The notes under the pieces: model-generated
Database searches by the model: none
Seen by the model: only the letters and a program-made list of their open reading frames with translations
What the model was told of the DNA's origin: nothing
Origin: SHZI01 sp964384525
Lineage (GTDB): Bacteria; Pseudomonadota; Gammaproteobacteria; Steroidobacterales; GCA-2729495
NCBI GenBank assembly: GCA_964384525.1
Contig: CAYLKO010000038.1
Span: 1 to 25,840, forward strand
Reading direction: 5' to 3'
DNA: 25,840 nucleotides
Program-made: the position numbers and the translations under genes
Part shown: piece by piece, positions 1-7,759 of the stretch
How positions within the stretch are numbered: position 1 is the first letter of the stretch
How the letters are laid out: every line of letters starts with the position of its first letter

Positions 1-669
1 AAACGGCGAATGCACACAATACAGCCGAACGACCGATTCACACGGAGAAGCAGCCACCAACTGCTCCTGCAGGAAGAGCGGCAACGGGCGGTCATGCAGG
101 CAATGGATGTACGCCCGCGGCACCATGCCAAAACGCTCCGGCGTGACGGACACGGTGTTGAACATCGTGGCGAAGGGTTCGGGTCCGAGACGGCGGCGGG
201 CGAGGGCGACATCGGCGGCGGGGCAATCGGGATAGAACAATTCCTCCAGCCGGGCTGGGTCGATGGACTGCGACTTGTGGCCGGGCGTTCTCACGGTGGC
301 GGTGTTCATGGGGTTGTCGGGGTCGGTGCTGCAGATCCGCACGAGTGAATCGCCATCGCGCGGCAGCAGGCCGGAGACATAGATGAGCCGCGAAACACGC
401 TCGGGGAGCGCTTCGGCCACCGCACTGATGACCAGCCCGGCAAGGCTGTGGCCGACGAGCACCACCGGCGGGTCGCAGCTGGTCACCACTTCTTGAATGC
501 ACCGGACATAGTTGGCGAGCGTCTGGGTGTGGGGTGATTCGGGATCATCGCCATGCCCGGGCAGGTCCGGCGCGAGCACGCGATGGCCCTTTTGCTCGAG
601 CAGCGGGAGCACATGCTGCCAGCACCAGCTGCCATGCCACGCGCCATGCACCAGAATGATTGTTGCCAT
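1..669 (-). CDS. alpha/beta-fold hydrolase, 3' end cut by window edge
   Basis: The 223 visible codons read without a stop to the first base of the window, so the C-terminus lies outside. The N-terminus MATIILVHGAWHG has the oxyanion-hole HG motif (residues 8-13). The nucleophile elbow is VGHSLAG with Ser75; the motif is GxSxA rather than the usual GxSxG. Asp193 in LHDRPLP is a plausible acid. His220 in VHSPF matches the catalytic His-Ser-Pro-Phe seen near the end of the small esterase/hydroxynitrile-lyase-like hydrolases, so probably only about 10-30 residues are missing. The start is the ATG at 669-667; its ribosome site is weak. It diverges from the glutathione S-transferase across about 70 bp. 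The fold is clear; the substrate (an ester or similar small molecule) cannot be told from sequence. Confidence 0.88.
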   Translation of the reverse strand, partial: MATIILVHGAWHGSWCWQHVLPLLEQKGHRVLAPDLPGHGDDPESPHTQTLANYVRCIQEVVTSCDPPVVLVGHSLAGLVISAVAEALPERVSRLIYVSGLLPRDGDSLVRICSTDPDNPMNTATVRTPGHKSQSIDPARLEELFYPDCPAADVALARRRLGPEPFATMFNTVSVTPERFGMVPRAYIHCLHDRPLPLFLQEQLVAASPCESVVRLYCVHSPF

Positions 670-740
670 TGCCAAGCCCGCACACTGCCGGGAGCAGTTA
701 AGCTGCAATTCTCGTGGGTCTTGTTGCCGGAGGGCAAATC

Positions 741-1349
741 ATGAAGCTCTATTTCAGTCCTGGCGCCTGTTCGCTGGCGTCACACATCGCCTTGTGCGAG
801 GCGGGTTTGTCCTTTGATCTGGTGAAGGTGAATGTGCGCACGCAGGCCACCGGCGATGGCGGGGATTTCAAGACGATCAATCCCAAGGGCTATGTACCGG
901 CGCTTCGGCTGGATGATGGCGAGGTCTTGAGCGAAGGCTCGGCCATCCTGCAATACATCGCGGATCGGAAGCCGGAGCTGGGACTGGCTCCGCCGGCCGG
1001 CACGATGCCGCATTACCGCCTGCTGGAGTGGCTGAACTTCATCACCTCCGAATTGCACAAGGGTTTCGGTCCCTTGCTGCGCCCGGGCGCAGCCGCCGAC
1101 GGCAAGGCGGCAGCACGCGAGCGGCTCATCCAGCGTTTTGCCTATGTGGCCGGCCACCTGGCCAGCCGGGAGCATCTGGTGGGGGACCGCTTCACCGTGG
1201 CCGATGCTTATATGTACACGGTGCTGACCTGGACCGGGCTGGCGGGCATCGACCTGTCGACGTGGCCGGTGCTGGTTGCCTACCGCGATCGCATCCAGCA
1301 GCGGCCGGCCGTGCAGGCGGCCCGCAGTGCCGAGGGCCTGAAGACCTGA
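741..1349 (+). CDS. gstA: beta-class glutathione S-transferase
   Basis: This 202-residue protein is a typical bacterial beta-class GST, a cytosolic dimer that conjugates glutathione to electrophiles or acts in thiol redox chemistry. The N-terminal thioredoxin-like half begins MKLYFSPGACSLASH, with Cys10, the hallmark residue of the beta class. NPKGYVPAL holds the cis-proline, and SEGSAILQY the glutathione gamma-Glu contact. The helical C-terminal half has His106-Lys107 in SELHKGFGPL at the positions known from Proteus GST B1-1, and the folding motif FTVADAY. The start ATG has a strong GGAGGG Shine-Dalgarno (729-734) six bases upstream. It stands alone between a divergent hydrolase and a stem-loop, so it is probably monocistronic. 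The symbol follows the E. coli gst family; the natural substrate is unknown. Confidence 0.95.
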   Translation: MKLYFSPGACSLASHIALCEAGLSFDLVKVNVRTQATGDGGDFKTINPKGYVPALRLDDGEVLSEGSAILQYIADRKPELGLAPPAGTMPHYRLLEWLNFITSELHKGFGPLLRPGAAADGKAAARERLIQRFAYVAGHLASREHLVGDRFTVADAYMYTVLTWTGLAGIDLSTWPVLVAYRDRIQQRPAVQAARSAEGLKT

Positions 1350-1353
1350 GGCG

Positions 1354-1375
1354 CAATCAACCCGGCGGTTGATTG
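1354..1375. terminator. stem-loop just after gst (candidate terminator)
   Basis: The arms CAATCAACC (1354-1362) and GGTTGATTG (1367-1375) are perfectly complementary around the loop CGGC. The structure begins four bases after the gst stop codon. No T-run follows, so it is not a textbook rho-independent terminator. It could stabilise the 3' end of the gst message, or act with a second weaker inverted repeat (CCAACC 1392-1397, GGTTGG 1408-1413) in the leader of the next gene. Confidence 0.4.
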
Positions 1376-1432
1376 GCCGCTGCCGCTCCGTCCAACCCGC
1401 ACTGGTCGGTTGGGTTGAAGACGGAGTGGTGC

Positions 1433-3490
1433 ATGGCGACAGGCGGGCAGTTGAACTCTGGTTCTGTGTCTGCCATTCCGCGTCCCGTCCCGATCGGGCC
1501 GGCTTGGCGGCGCCTGGGTTTGCATCGGGGTTTGCACCGGGGGCTGCATCGGGTTGGTGCCCATGTGGGCAGCGCCCGTTGCGCCCTGTTGCCGCTGTTC
1601 TGGTTTGCGGTCATGGCGCTGGTCGTGCTGCAGGGCAGTCGCGTCGGGCTGGTCTGGCTGTACGCCGATCGGCTGGCGGGTGCGACCCTGGTGGATGCCA
1701 TCCTGCTCACGGGTCTGCGCTTTGATCTGGTGATCATCGCGTATGTCTGCATCCTGCCGATGCTGGTGCTCATCCTGGCGCCCGGCGTGGTTCTGCGCAG
1801 CCGGGCCTGGCGCTTTGCGCTCATCACCTGGCTCTGCGTGTGGCTCATGGTGCTGGTCTTCAATGAGGCGGCCACGCCGGCCTTCATGGCGGAATTCGGC
1901 GTGCGGCCGAATCAGCTCTATGTGCAAAACCTGAATACGCCGGGGCTGGTGCTGCAGTCGATCGGGGGCAACAACCGGCTGAGCCTGCGGGTGGGCGTGG
2001 CGCGGACGGCGGTTGCGGGGTTGGCGGCGGGGCGGATTCTGGGCCGGGCCGGTGAGCGCATGGTGTCACCCACCTGGGTCGCCCGCGGGCTGGTGCTGTT
2101 GCCACTGCTGGTGGTGGTTGGCTACCTGGCGCGCGGCAGCCTGGGCCATCGGCCGCTCGGCATCAGCAATGCGGCGCTGACCAATGACCAGACCGTGAAC
2201 GACCTGGCGCTGAACTCCACCTACTCCGTGGCGAGCAGCATCCGCCAGCTTCTGCATGCGCAGACGTCGCTGCGGGGCTACGGGCAGATGGCGACACCGG
2301 AGATCCTGCAGCGCGTGCGTGCGGGGATGCAGTTGCCGGCCAGCGCCTTCACCAACCCGCAATTGCCGATGGAGCATGTGCTGGCGCCAACGGCAAAGTT
2401 TGCCAGCCGGCCCAATCTGGTGATCCTGCTGCAGGAAAGCCTGGGCGCGGAGTACTTCGCGAGCCTCGGTGGCTCGCCGGTGGCGCAAAAGCTGGAGCAG
2501 TGGCGGTCCCGCAGTTTGTGGTTCGACAACCTGTATGCCAGCGGCACGCGTTCGGCACGGGGCATCGAGGCGGTGGTCACCGGCTTTCTGCCGACGCGGA
2601 CCAGCAGCGTGATCAAGCTGGACGGCGCCCAGCAGGATTTCTACACGCTGGCGCGCACGCTGAAAGCGCAGGGCTATCGCACCGAGTTCATCTACGGCGG
2701 CGATGCCAGCTTCGACAACATGAAGCGGTTTTTCCTGAACAACGGCTTTGATCGGGTGATCGATCAGCAGGATCTGCAGGCCACCGCGCGCTTCACCACG
2801 ACCTGGGGTGTGTCCGATGAGGATCTGTATGCGCGGGTGGACCATGAGCTGAAGGAGCATTTCGCGGATGGCCGGCCCTTCTTCACGCTGGTCTTCAGCA
2901 CCTCCAACCATCCGCCCTTCGATTTTCCCGACGGGCGCATCGCCCTCTACGACCAGCCGAAGCGCACGCACCAGAATGCCGCGCGCTACGCGGATTTTGC
3001 CGCCGGCCGGTTTCTGGACCAGGCCGCGCAGTCGGCCTACTGGCCGAGCACGGTGTTCACGCTGGTGGCCGATCATGCCAGCCGGTCGATCGGCGATCAG
3101 CTGGTGCCGATCTTCAGCTTTCATATTCCGGGCTTCATCACCGGCGGCCCGGTGGAGCCCCGGATCGTGACGCGCCTCGCGAGCCAGATCGACCTGCTGC
3201 CGACCGCGCTGTCGCTGATGGGGATAGAGGCCACCGTGCCGCTGCCGGGCATCGACCAGAGCCGTCTCGACCTGCATGGGCCGGGGCGGGCGATCATGCA
3301 GTTCAACGACAACGAGGCTTATCGCGTGGGCGACCAGGTGGCGGTGCTGGTGCCCCGGCAACCCATCCGCCAGTTCCGCGTTGCCGGCCAGGATCTGGTG
3401 CCGGTGCCCGTCGATCCGCAGTTTGCACGGGATGCCCTGGCCTGGTCGCTGCTGCCGATCGTCGCGTACAAGGAGGACTGGTATCGCTGA
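1433..3490 (+). CDS. LTA synthase/MdoB-like membrane sulfatase-family protein (COG1368 type)
   Basis: A 685-residue inner-membrane protein of the alkaline phosphatase/sulfatase superfamily. Hydrophobic segments lie near residues 51-68, 98-120, 126-144 and 215-233, with one or two weaker ones. A large periplasmic catalytic domain follows from about residue 325. Family metal and catalytic residues are visible: Glu335 in VILLQES, Thr372 in SGTRSARG (the phospho-intermediate Thr of LtaS-type enzymes), His493 in SNHPPF, and Asp547-His548 in ADHASR. Relatives transfer phosphoglycerol or similar headgroups onto envelope glycans (LtaS, OpgB); in Gram-negatives many have unknown acceptors. The chosen ATG has GGAG (1423-1426) six bases upstream; an in-frame TTG at 1373 would overlap the upstream stem-loop. 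The N-terminal cytoplasmic tail carries a GLHR repeat. It is followed 39 bp later by glnE. Family is secure, acceptor unknown. Confidence 0.9.
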   Translation: MATGGQLNSGSVSAIPRPVPIGPAWRRLGLHRGLHRGLHRVGAHVGSARCALLPLFWFAVMALVVLQGSRVGLVWLYADRLAGATLVDAILLTGLRFDLVIIAYVCILPMLVLILAPGVVLRSRAWRFALITWLCVWLMVLVFNEAATPAFMAEFGVRPNQLYVQNLNTPGLVLQSIGGNNRLSLRVGVARTAVAGLAAGRILGRAGERMVSPTWVARGLVLLPLLVVVGYLARGSLGHRPLGISNAALTNDQTVNDLALNSTYSVASSIRQLLHAQTSLRGYGQMATPEILQRVRAGMQLPASAFTNPQLPMEHVLAPTAKFASRPNLVILLQESLGAEYFASLGGSPVAQKLEQWRSRSLWFDNLYASGTRSARGIEAVVTGFLPTRTSSVIKLDGAQQDFYTLARTLKAQGYRTEFIYGGDASFDNMKRFFLNNGFDRVIDQQDLQATARFTTTWGVSDEDLYARVDHELKEHFADGRPFFTLVFSTSNHPPFDFPDGRIALYDQPKRTHQNAARYADFAAGRFLDQAAQSAYWPSTVFTLVADHASRSIGDQLVPIFSFHIPGFITGGPVEPRIVTRLASQIDLLPTALSLMGIEATVPLPGIDQSRLDLHGPGRAIMQFNDNEAYRVGDQVAVLVPRQPIRQFRVAGQDLVPVPVDPQFARDALAWSLLPIVAYKEDWYR
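1517..1552 (+). repeat. 12-bp in-frame tandem repeat, three copies (GLHR x3)
   Basis: Three imperfect 12-bp units of the form GGNNTGCAYCGG encode Gly-Leu-His-Arg three times (residues 29-40) in the basic cytoplasmic tail of the LTA synthase-like protein, just before its first membrane segment. Copies differ at third positions, so the repeat is not brand new. Confidence 0.75.
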
Positions 3491-3529
3491 ATTCGGCAGC
3501 GACAGCCTGCGTCACTTAAGATCGCGGTC

Positions 3530-6433
3530 ATGCCCGATGACCTCCCTGCCATCTCTACGGACACGTTCAAGCCGCTGATCGACTTGAGCGCCTATGCTGC
3601 CGATGTCGTCAGCCATTATCCGGCCCTGGTCGAAGCGCTGGCGGCGAGCGGCCGGCTGCAAAAGCCGATGGATCCGGGCGAACTGGCCAGGCAGCTGACG
3701 GCATTTCTGGCGGACGGAGCCGAGGGCGGCGCCACCGCGGCGACACTCGGCGAAGAGGCGTTCCTGAAGCGCCTGCGCTGGTTCCGTCACCGGGAACTGC
3801 TGCGCATCATGTGGCGCGATCAGGTTGAGGCCGTCGACGTCACCGAATCGCTGCGGGATCTGTCGGAGCTGGCCGACGCCGCCATCAATGCCGCCCTCGA
3901 GTTTGCCCGTCACGGCCTCACGCCCCGTTATGGCGAGCCACGGACCAGCGCGGGCGAGCCCTGCGGCATCGGCATCGTCGCGATGGGCAAGCTTGGCGGT
4001 CACGAGCTGAACTTCTCCTCGGACGTGGACCTGGTCTTCGTCTACAGCGAGGCGGGGGAGACCGATGGCAGTCGCCCGGTCAGCAACGAGGAATACTTCC
4101 GCCTGCTCGCCCAGCGGGTCATCGATTATCTGAGCCGGAATACGCCGGATGGTTTCGTCTATAGAGTGGACGTGCGGCTGCGGCCCTTCGGCACGGCGGG
4201 TTCGCTGGCGGTCAGCGTGTCGGCGCTGGAAAATTATCTCGTCAAACATGGCCGCGACTGGGAACGCTACGCCTGGATCAAGGCGCGGGTGGTCAACGAC
4301 TGGAGCGACAGCGAGGCCCTGTATCGCGATGTGCTGCGACCCTTCGTCTACCGCCGCTACCTGGATTACGGCGTGTTCAGTTCGCTGCGTGACATGAAGG
4401 CGCTGATCGAAGCCGAGGTGGCCCGCAAGGAGTTCCGCGACAACCTGAAGCTCGGCCCGGGCGGCATCCGGGAAATCGAATTCATCGCCCAGGCGCTGCA
4501 GCTCGTGCGTGGCGGCACCATTGCGAGCCTGCGGGAACGACAGTTGCTGAAAGCGCTGCCGGCGCTGGTTCAGGCCGGTTGCCTGCCGGCCGCTGACGCG
4601 GCGGAGCTCACGACGGCCTATCGTTATCTGCGTCTGGCCGAGAACCGGTTGCAGGCCCAGCACGATCAGCAGACCCACGATCTGCCCACGGACCCGGTGG
4701 ATCGGCAGCGACTGGCGGCGGCCATGGCTGCCGCAGACTGGCCCGCTTTTCTCGATGCCCTGAGCCAGCATCGCCGGGTGGTCTCGCGACACTTCCGCGA
4801 CATCGTCTTTCGCGGCGCCTATCCTGCCGATGCCGGAAATCTGCCGCCGGAGCCGGACAGCGCCCAGGCCGATCTGCGCCAGGCCAGCTTGAGCCAGGTC
4901 TGGCTGGCGCAGACGCGTGCCGACGCCGATGCCGGATCAGCGCAACAGCTGCAACGTCTGGCCGCGGCCGGGTTTGCAGATCCCGAAGCCATTCTGGAGC
5001 GGATCGTGCGCTTGCATGAGGGCGGCCTGCCGGCCCGCCTGGGCCAGATGGGTCGCCAGCGGCTGGACGTGCTGGTGCCGGCCCTGCTCAAGGCGGCGTG
5101 CGGCCAGCCACATCCCGCTGATGCGCTCGATGGTCTCATTCTGGTGCTGGAAGCCATCGGCCGGCGCTCCGCCTACTTTGCCTTGCTGAACGAAAATCCC
5201 CAGGCGTTGCAGCGACTGGTGAGCATCTGCGGATCCAGCCAGTTCCTCGCCCGGCTGGTGGCGGCCCATCCCCTGCTGATGGACGAGCTGCTCGATCCAC
5301 GCATCTTCGAGCAGGCGCCATCCCGCGAAGAACTGGTTGCAGACCTCGAGGCGCGCCTGGCCGCCGTGCCGGCGGATGACGCCGGCGGCGGCCTCGAGGG
5401 GCGGCTGGAGGCGCTGCGCAACTTCCAGCAGGCAGCCATCTTCCGGGTGGCAGTGGTCGATCTGTCCGGTGTGCTGCCGCTGATGAAAGTCAGCGACCGC
5501 CTCACTGATGTTGCCGAACTCGTGCTGGGCGCGGCGCTGGCGCTGGCCTGGGATGAACTGGCGGGGCGCCACGGCGTGCCTTGCTGCCTGGTTGACGGCC
5601 AGGCGCGACCGGCGCGCTTTGCCATCGTGGCATACGGCAAGCTCGGCGGGCTGGAGCTCGGCTACGGTTCCGATCTCGATCTCGTGTTCGTCAACGACTC
5701 GCAGGGCGAGCAGGAGCAGACCGACGGCGCGCAGGCGATCGACAACTCGATGTTCTTCGCGAGGCTCACCCGCCGGATCATCAGCATCCTCACGATGCAC
5801 ACGACCTCCGGCAAGTTGTACGAAGTGGACATCCGGCTGCGCCCCAGCGGTGAGTCCGGGCTGCTGGTGTCGAGCCTTGCCGCGCTGGACATCTACCAGC
5901 GGGACAACGCCTGGACCTGGGAGCATCAGGCGCTGTTGCGCAGCCGGGCGGTGGCCGGCGATGCGGAGGTCAAGGCCGGTTTTGAACAGCTGCGCGTGCA
6001 GGCGCTTACCCACTATGTGCGCGAGGAAAGCCTGGCGGCGGATGTCGTGGCCATGCGCCAGCGCATGCGCGACGAGTTGTCCAGCGGAACGCCCGACCTG
6101 ATGGATCTGAAGCAGGATCCCGGGGGCATTACCGACATCGAATTCCTGGTGCAGTATCTGGTGCTGCGCAACGCGCGGCGCATTCCCGCCCTGGTGCGGT
6201 GGTCGGACAACATCCGCCAGCTGGAATCGCTGGCCGATCACGGCATCCTGACGCCGGAAGCCGCCGCCGAACTGGCCGATGCCTACCGCGATTACCGCAA
6301 GCGCATGCACCATTTGAATCTGGCTGGGGCGCCTGGTCTTTTGCCCCATGCCGAACTGGCCGCTCTCAAGGCCACGGTGACCCGCCACTGGGAGGCGGTG
6401 TTCTATACTCACGGGCCCGCAGCTGCCGAATAG
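3530..6433 (+). CDS. glnE: bifunctional glutamine synthetase adenylyltransferase/deadenylyltransferase
   Basis: This 967-residue protein (E. coli GlnE is 946) adenylylates glutamine synthetase when nitrogen is rich and removes AMP when nitrogen is poor, under control of PII. Two nucleotidyltransferase domains are visible. The N-terminal deadenylylase half has GKLGGHELNFSSDVDLVF with Asp165 and Asp167. The C-terminal adenylylase half has GKLGGLELGYGSDLDLVF with Asp715 and Asp717. Each is followed by VDVRLRPFG or VDIRLRPSG and a helical GlnE linker (LGPGGIREIEF, QDPGGITDIEF). Both active sites look intact. The ATG at 3530 has a poor Shine-Dalgarno. The gene heads a tight plus-strand run into LPS-core genes; in Pseudomonas aeruginosa glnE also precedes LPS genes, with ilvE between, which is absent here. 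The stop is TAG. Confidence 0.98.
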   Translation: MPDDLPAISTDTFKPLIDLSAYAADVVSHYPALVEALAASGRLQKPMDPGELARQLTAFLADGAEGGATAATLGEEAFLKRLRWFRHRELLRIMWRDQVEAVDVTESLRDLSELADAAINAALEFARHGLTPRYGEPRTSAGEPCGIGIVAMGKLGGHELNFSSDVDLVFVYSEAGETDGSRPVSNEEYFRLLAQRVIDYLSRNTPDGFVYRVDVRLRPFGTAGSLAVSVSALENYLVKHGRDWERYAWIKARVVNDWSDSEALYRDVLRPFVYRRYLDYGVFSSLRDMKALIEAEVARKEFRDNLKLGPGGIREIEFIAQALQLVRGGTIASLRERQLLKALPALVQAGCLPAADAAELTTAYRYLRLAENRLQAQHDQQTHDLPTDPVDRQRLAAAMAAADWPAFLDALSQHRRVVSRHFRDIVFRGAYPADAGNLPPEPDSAQADLRQASLSQVWLAQTRADADAGSAQQLQRLAAAGFADPEAILERIVRLHEGGLPARLGQMGRQRLDVLVPALLKAACGQPHPADALDGLILVLEAIGRRSAYFALLNENPQALQRLVSICGSSQFLARLVAAHPLLMDELLDPRIFEQAPSREELVADLEARLAAVPADDAGGGLEGRLEALRNFQQAAIFRVAVVDLSGVLPLMKVSDRLTDVAELVLGAALALAWDELAGRHGVPCCLVDGQARPARFAIVAYGKLGGLELGYGSDLDLVFVNDSQGEQEQTDGAQAIDNSMFFARLTRRIISILTMHTTSGKLYEVDIRLRPSGESGLLVSSLAALDIYQRDNAWTWEHQALLRSRAVAGDAEVKAGFEQLRVQALTHYVREESLAADVVAMRQRMRDELSSGTPDLMDLKQDPGGITDIEFLVQYLVLRNARRIPALVRWSDNIRQLESLADHGILTPEAAAELADAYRDYRKRMHHLNLAGAPGLLPHAELAALKATVTRHWEAVFYTHGPAAAE

Positions 6434-6438
6434 ATGCC

Positions 6439-6651
6439 ATGGTTCCCCGCCCCAAAGCCGACGTCCCGCTCATTCAGCCGAATGCCGAAAATCACTACCA
6501 CGTGACCCGCGCCGACCTGCCCTTGTCCTGCCCCATGCCCGGCATGTACCTGTGGAATTCCCACCCGAAGGTCTACCTGTCACTCGTAGGCTGCGGTCGG
6601 GTCTAGTGTCCTTACTGTAGCGCCACCTATACCCTGACGGACCCGCGCTGA
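6439..6651 (+). pseudogene. CHCC-type zinc-finger protein interrupted by in-frame TAG
   Basis: The reading frame begins five bases after glnE and encodes the small zinc-finger family related to mitochondrial complex I subunit NDUFS6 (zf-CHCC). Conserved LPLSCPMPGMYLWNSHPKVYL gives Cys31 and His42, two of the four expected zinc ligands. Codon 56 (6604-6606) is TAG. Directly behind it, in the same frame, come CPYCSATYTL with Cys57 and Cys60, the other two ligands, and a TGA at 6649-6651. Without the TAG the product would be a normal 70-residue protein. As written, the protein ends after 55 residues and loses the CxxC half. Position 56 is not a ligand and is usually a variable residue. Everything after the stop is still family-like, so the mutation is recent, a base error, or read through. 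TAG ends several other genes here, which argues against reassignment. Confidence 0.82.
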
Positions 6652-6676
6652 CGGTCCGGCTGGTGAAGATCTGGCG

Positions 6677-7759
6677 GTGAACGGTCCGCTCACCCACCTC
6701 AATCTCGCCCGGGGCTTTCGTGGCGGGGAACGGCAAACGGAATTGTTGATGCGGGGACTCGCAGGGCTGGGTTTTGCCCAGCGCCTCGTGACCCGGCGCG
6801 AGGCGGCGCTTGCCGAACGCTGCAGGGATATTCCCGGGCTCGAGATCATCGAGGCGGGTCTGGGCGTGGTCGGCGCCGGCAATGCCTTGCGTGGCGCCGG
6901 GCTGGTGCACAGCCATGAAGGTCGCGGGGTGCAGGCCGCGTGGCTGCATCGCCGTTTCGGCGGCTGCCCTTATGTGATTACCCGGCGCGTGCAGAAGGGG
7001 CCGCGGCTGTCGTGGCTGAACCGCCGCATGTACCGCTCGGCGGCTGCGGTGGTGGCGATCTCGGCGGCGATTTGCCGGTCGCTGGCCCGGCTCGATGCCC
7101 GGCTGCCGGTCACCGTGATTCCGAGCGCCAGCAGCGGGCTGCCGGCCCGGCCGGGCAACGTGGAGCGCTTGCGCGCCAGCTTTGGCGGCACATTCGTTGT
7201 CGGCCACGTTGGTGCGCTGGATGATTCCCACAAGGGCCAGTTGCAGATCATCCGGCTTGCGCGCGCCTGGCAGGCGACGCGCCCCGGGGTGTGCTTCGTG
7301 CTGGTGGGTGCGGGGCGCGATGAAGCGTCACTGCGCGAGGCTGCGCGGGGGCTTGAAAACGTGCTGTTTGCGGGCGAGGTGACCAACGTGGCCGATTATC
7401 TGGCCGCCTTCGACCTCTTTGTCTACCCTTCCCGGCATGAGGGGCTCGGATCCATCCTGCTGGATGCGCTGGACGCGGGTTTGCCGGTGGTGGCCACGGC
7501 GGTTGGCGGCATTCCGGAAGTGATCACGGATGGCGACAACGGGCGGCTGGTGGCGCCGGATGATGCGGATGCATTCGAGGCCGGCGTGGCCGCCTTCGTG
7601 GATGACGCCGGACTCCGGTCGCGGGTGTCGGCCGCCAATCAGCTGCGTGCCCGGCAGTTTTCCGCGGCGGCGATGACCAGCCGCTACGAACGCCTGTACC
7701 GGGAACTGGCGGCCCGGCCGGGCGTCGCACTTCATCTTCCGCCGAGGTTCGAGCAATGA
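6677..7759 (+). CDS. GT4-family glycosyltransferase (WaaG-like), probably LPS core
   Basis: A 360-residue GT-B fold glycosyltransferase. The N-terminal acceptor domain begins HLNLARGFRGGERQTELL, with the GGxERQ motif typical of GT4. The C-terminal donor domain has GHVGALDDSHKGQ, FVLVGAGRDE, and the nucleotide-sugar site SRHEGLGSILLDALDAGLP. There the family's EX7E motif reads Glu255 followed by Asp263, a conservative change. VVATAVGGIPEVI follows as usual. The start is a GTG with only a weak ribosome site; no ATG is available nearby. It lies 25 bp after the broken zinc-finger gene, and its ATGA overlaps the rfaD start by four bases. The context makes an inner-core LPS sugar transferase most likely, but neither donor nor acceptor can be read from sequence. 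Confidence 0.9.
   Translation: MNGPLTHLNLARGFRGGERQTELLMRGLAGLGFAQRLVTRREAALAERCRDIPGLEIIEAGLGVVGAGNALRGAGLVHSHEGRGVQAAWLHRRFGGCPYVITRRVQKGPRLSWLNRRMYRSAAAVVAISAAICRSLARLDARLPVTVIPSASSGLPARPGNVERLRASFGGTFVVGHVGALDDSHKGQLQIIRLARAWQATRPGVCFVLVGAGRDEASLREAARGLENVLFAGEVTNVADYLAAFDLFVYPSRHEGLGSILLDALDAGLPVVATAVGGIPEVITDGDNGRLVAPDDADAFEAGVAAFVDDAGLRSRVSAANQLRARQFSAAAMTSRYERLYRELAARPGVALHLPPRFEQ

Noticed and set aside
2066..3361. Long open frame antisense to the LTA synthase-like gene (also long ones antisense to glnE and ppnN)
   Set aside because: High GC makes long shadow frames common. Their translations are His/Arg/Gln-rich and lack domains.
6604..6606. TAG as pyrrolysine or a reassigned sense codon
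   Set aside because: Five other genes in the window end normally at TAG, and no pyrrolysine genes are visible. The codon's position is not a conserved catalytic or zinc site.
7349..7356. CTTGAAAA inside the GT4 gene, like a sigma-32 -35
   Set aside because: No CCCCAT-like -10 follows at 13-15 bp, and it is mid-gene.
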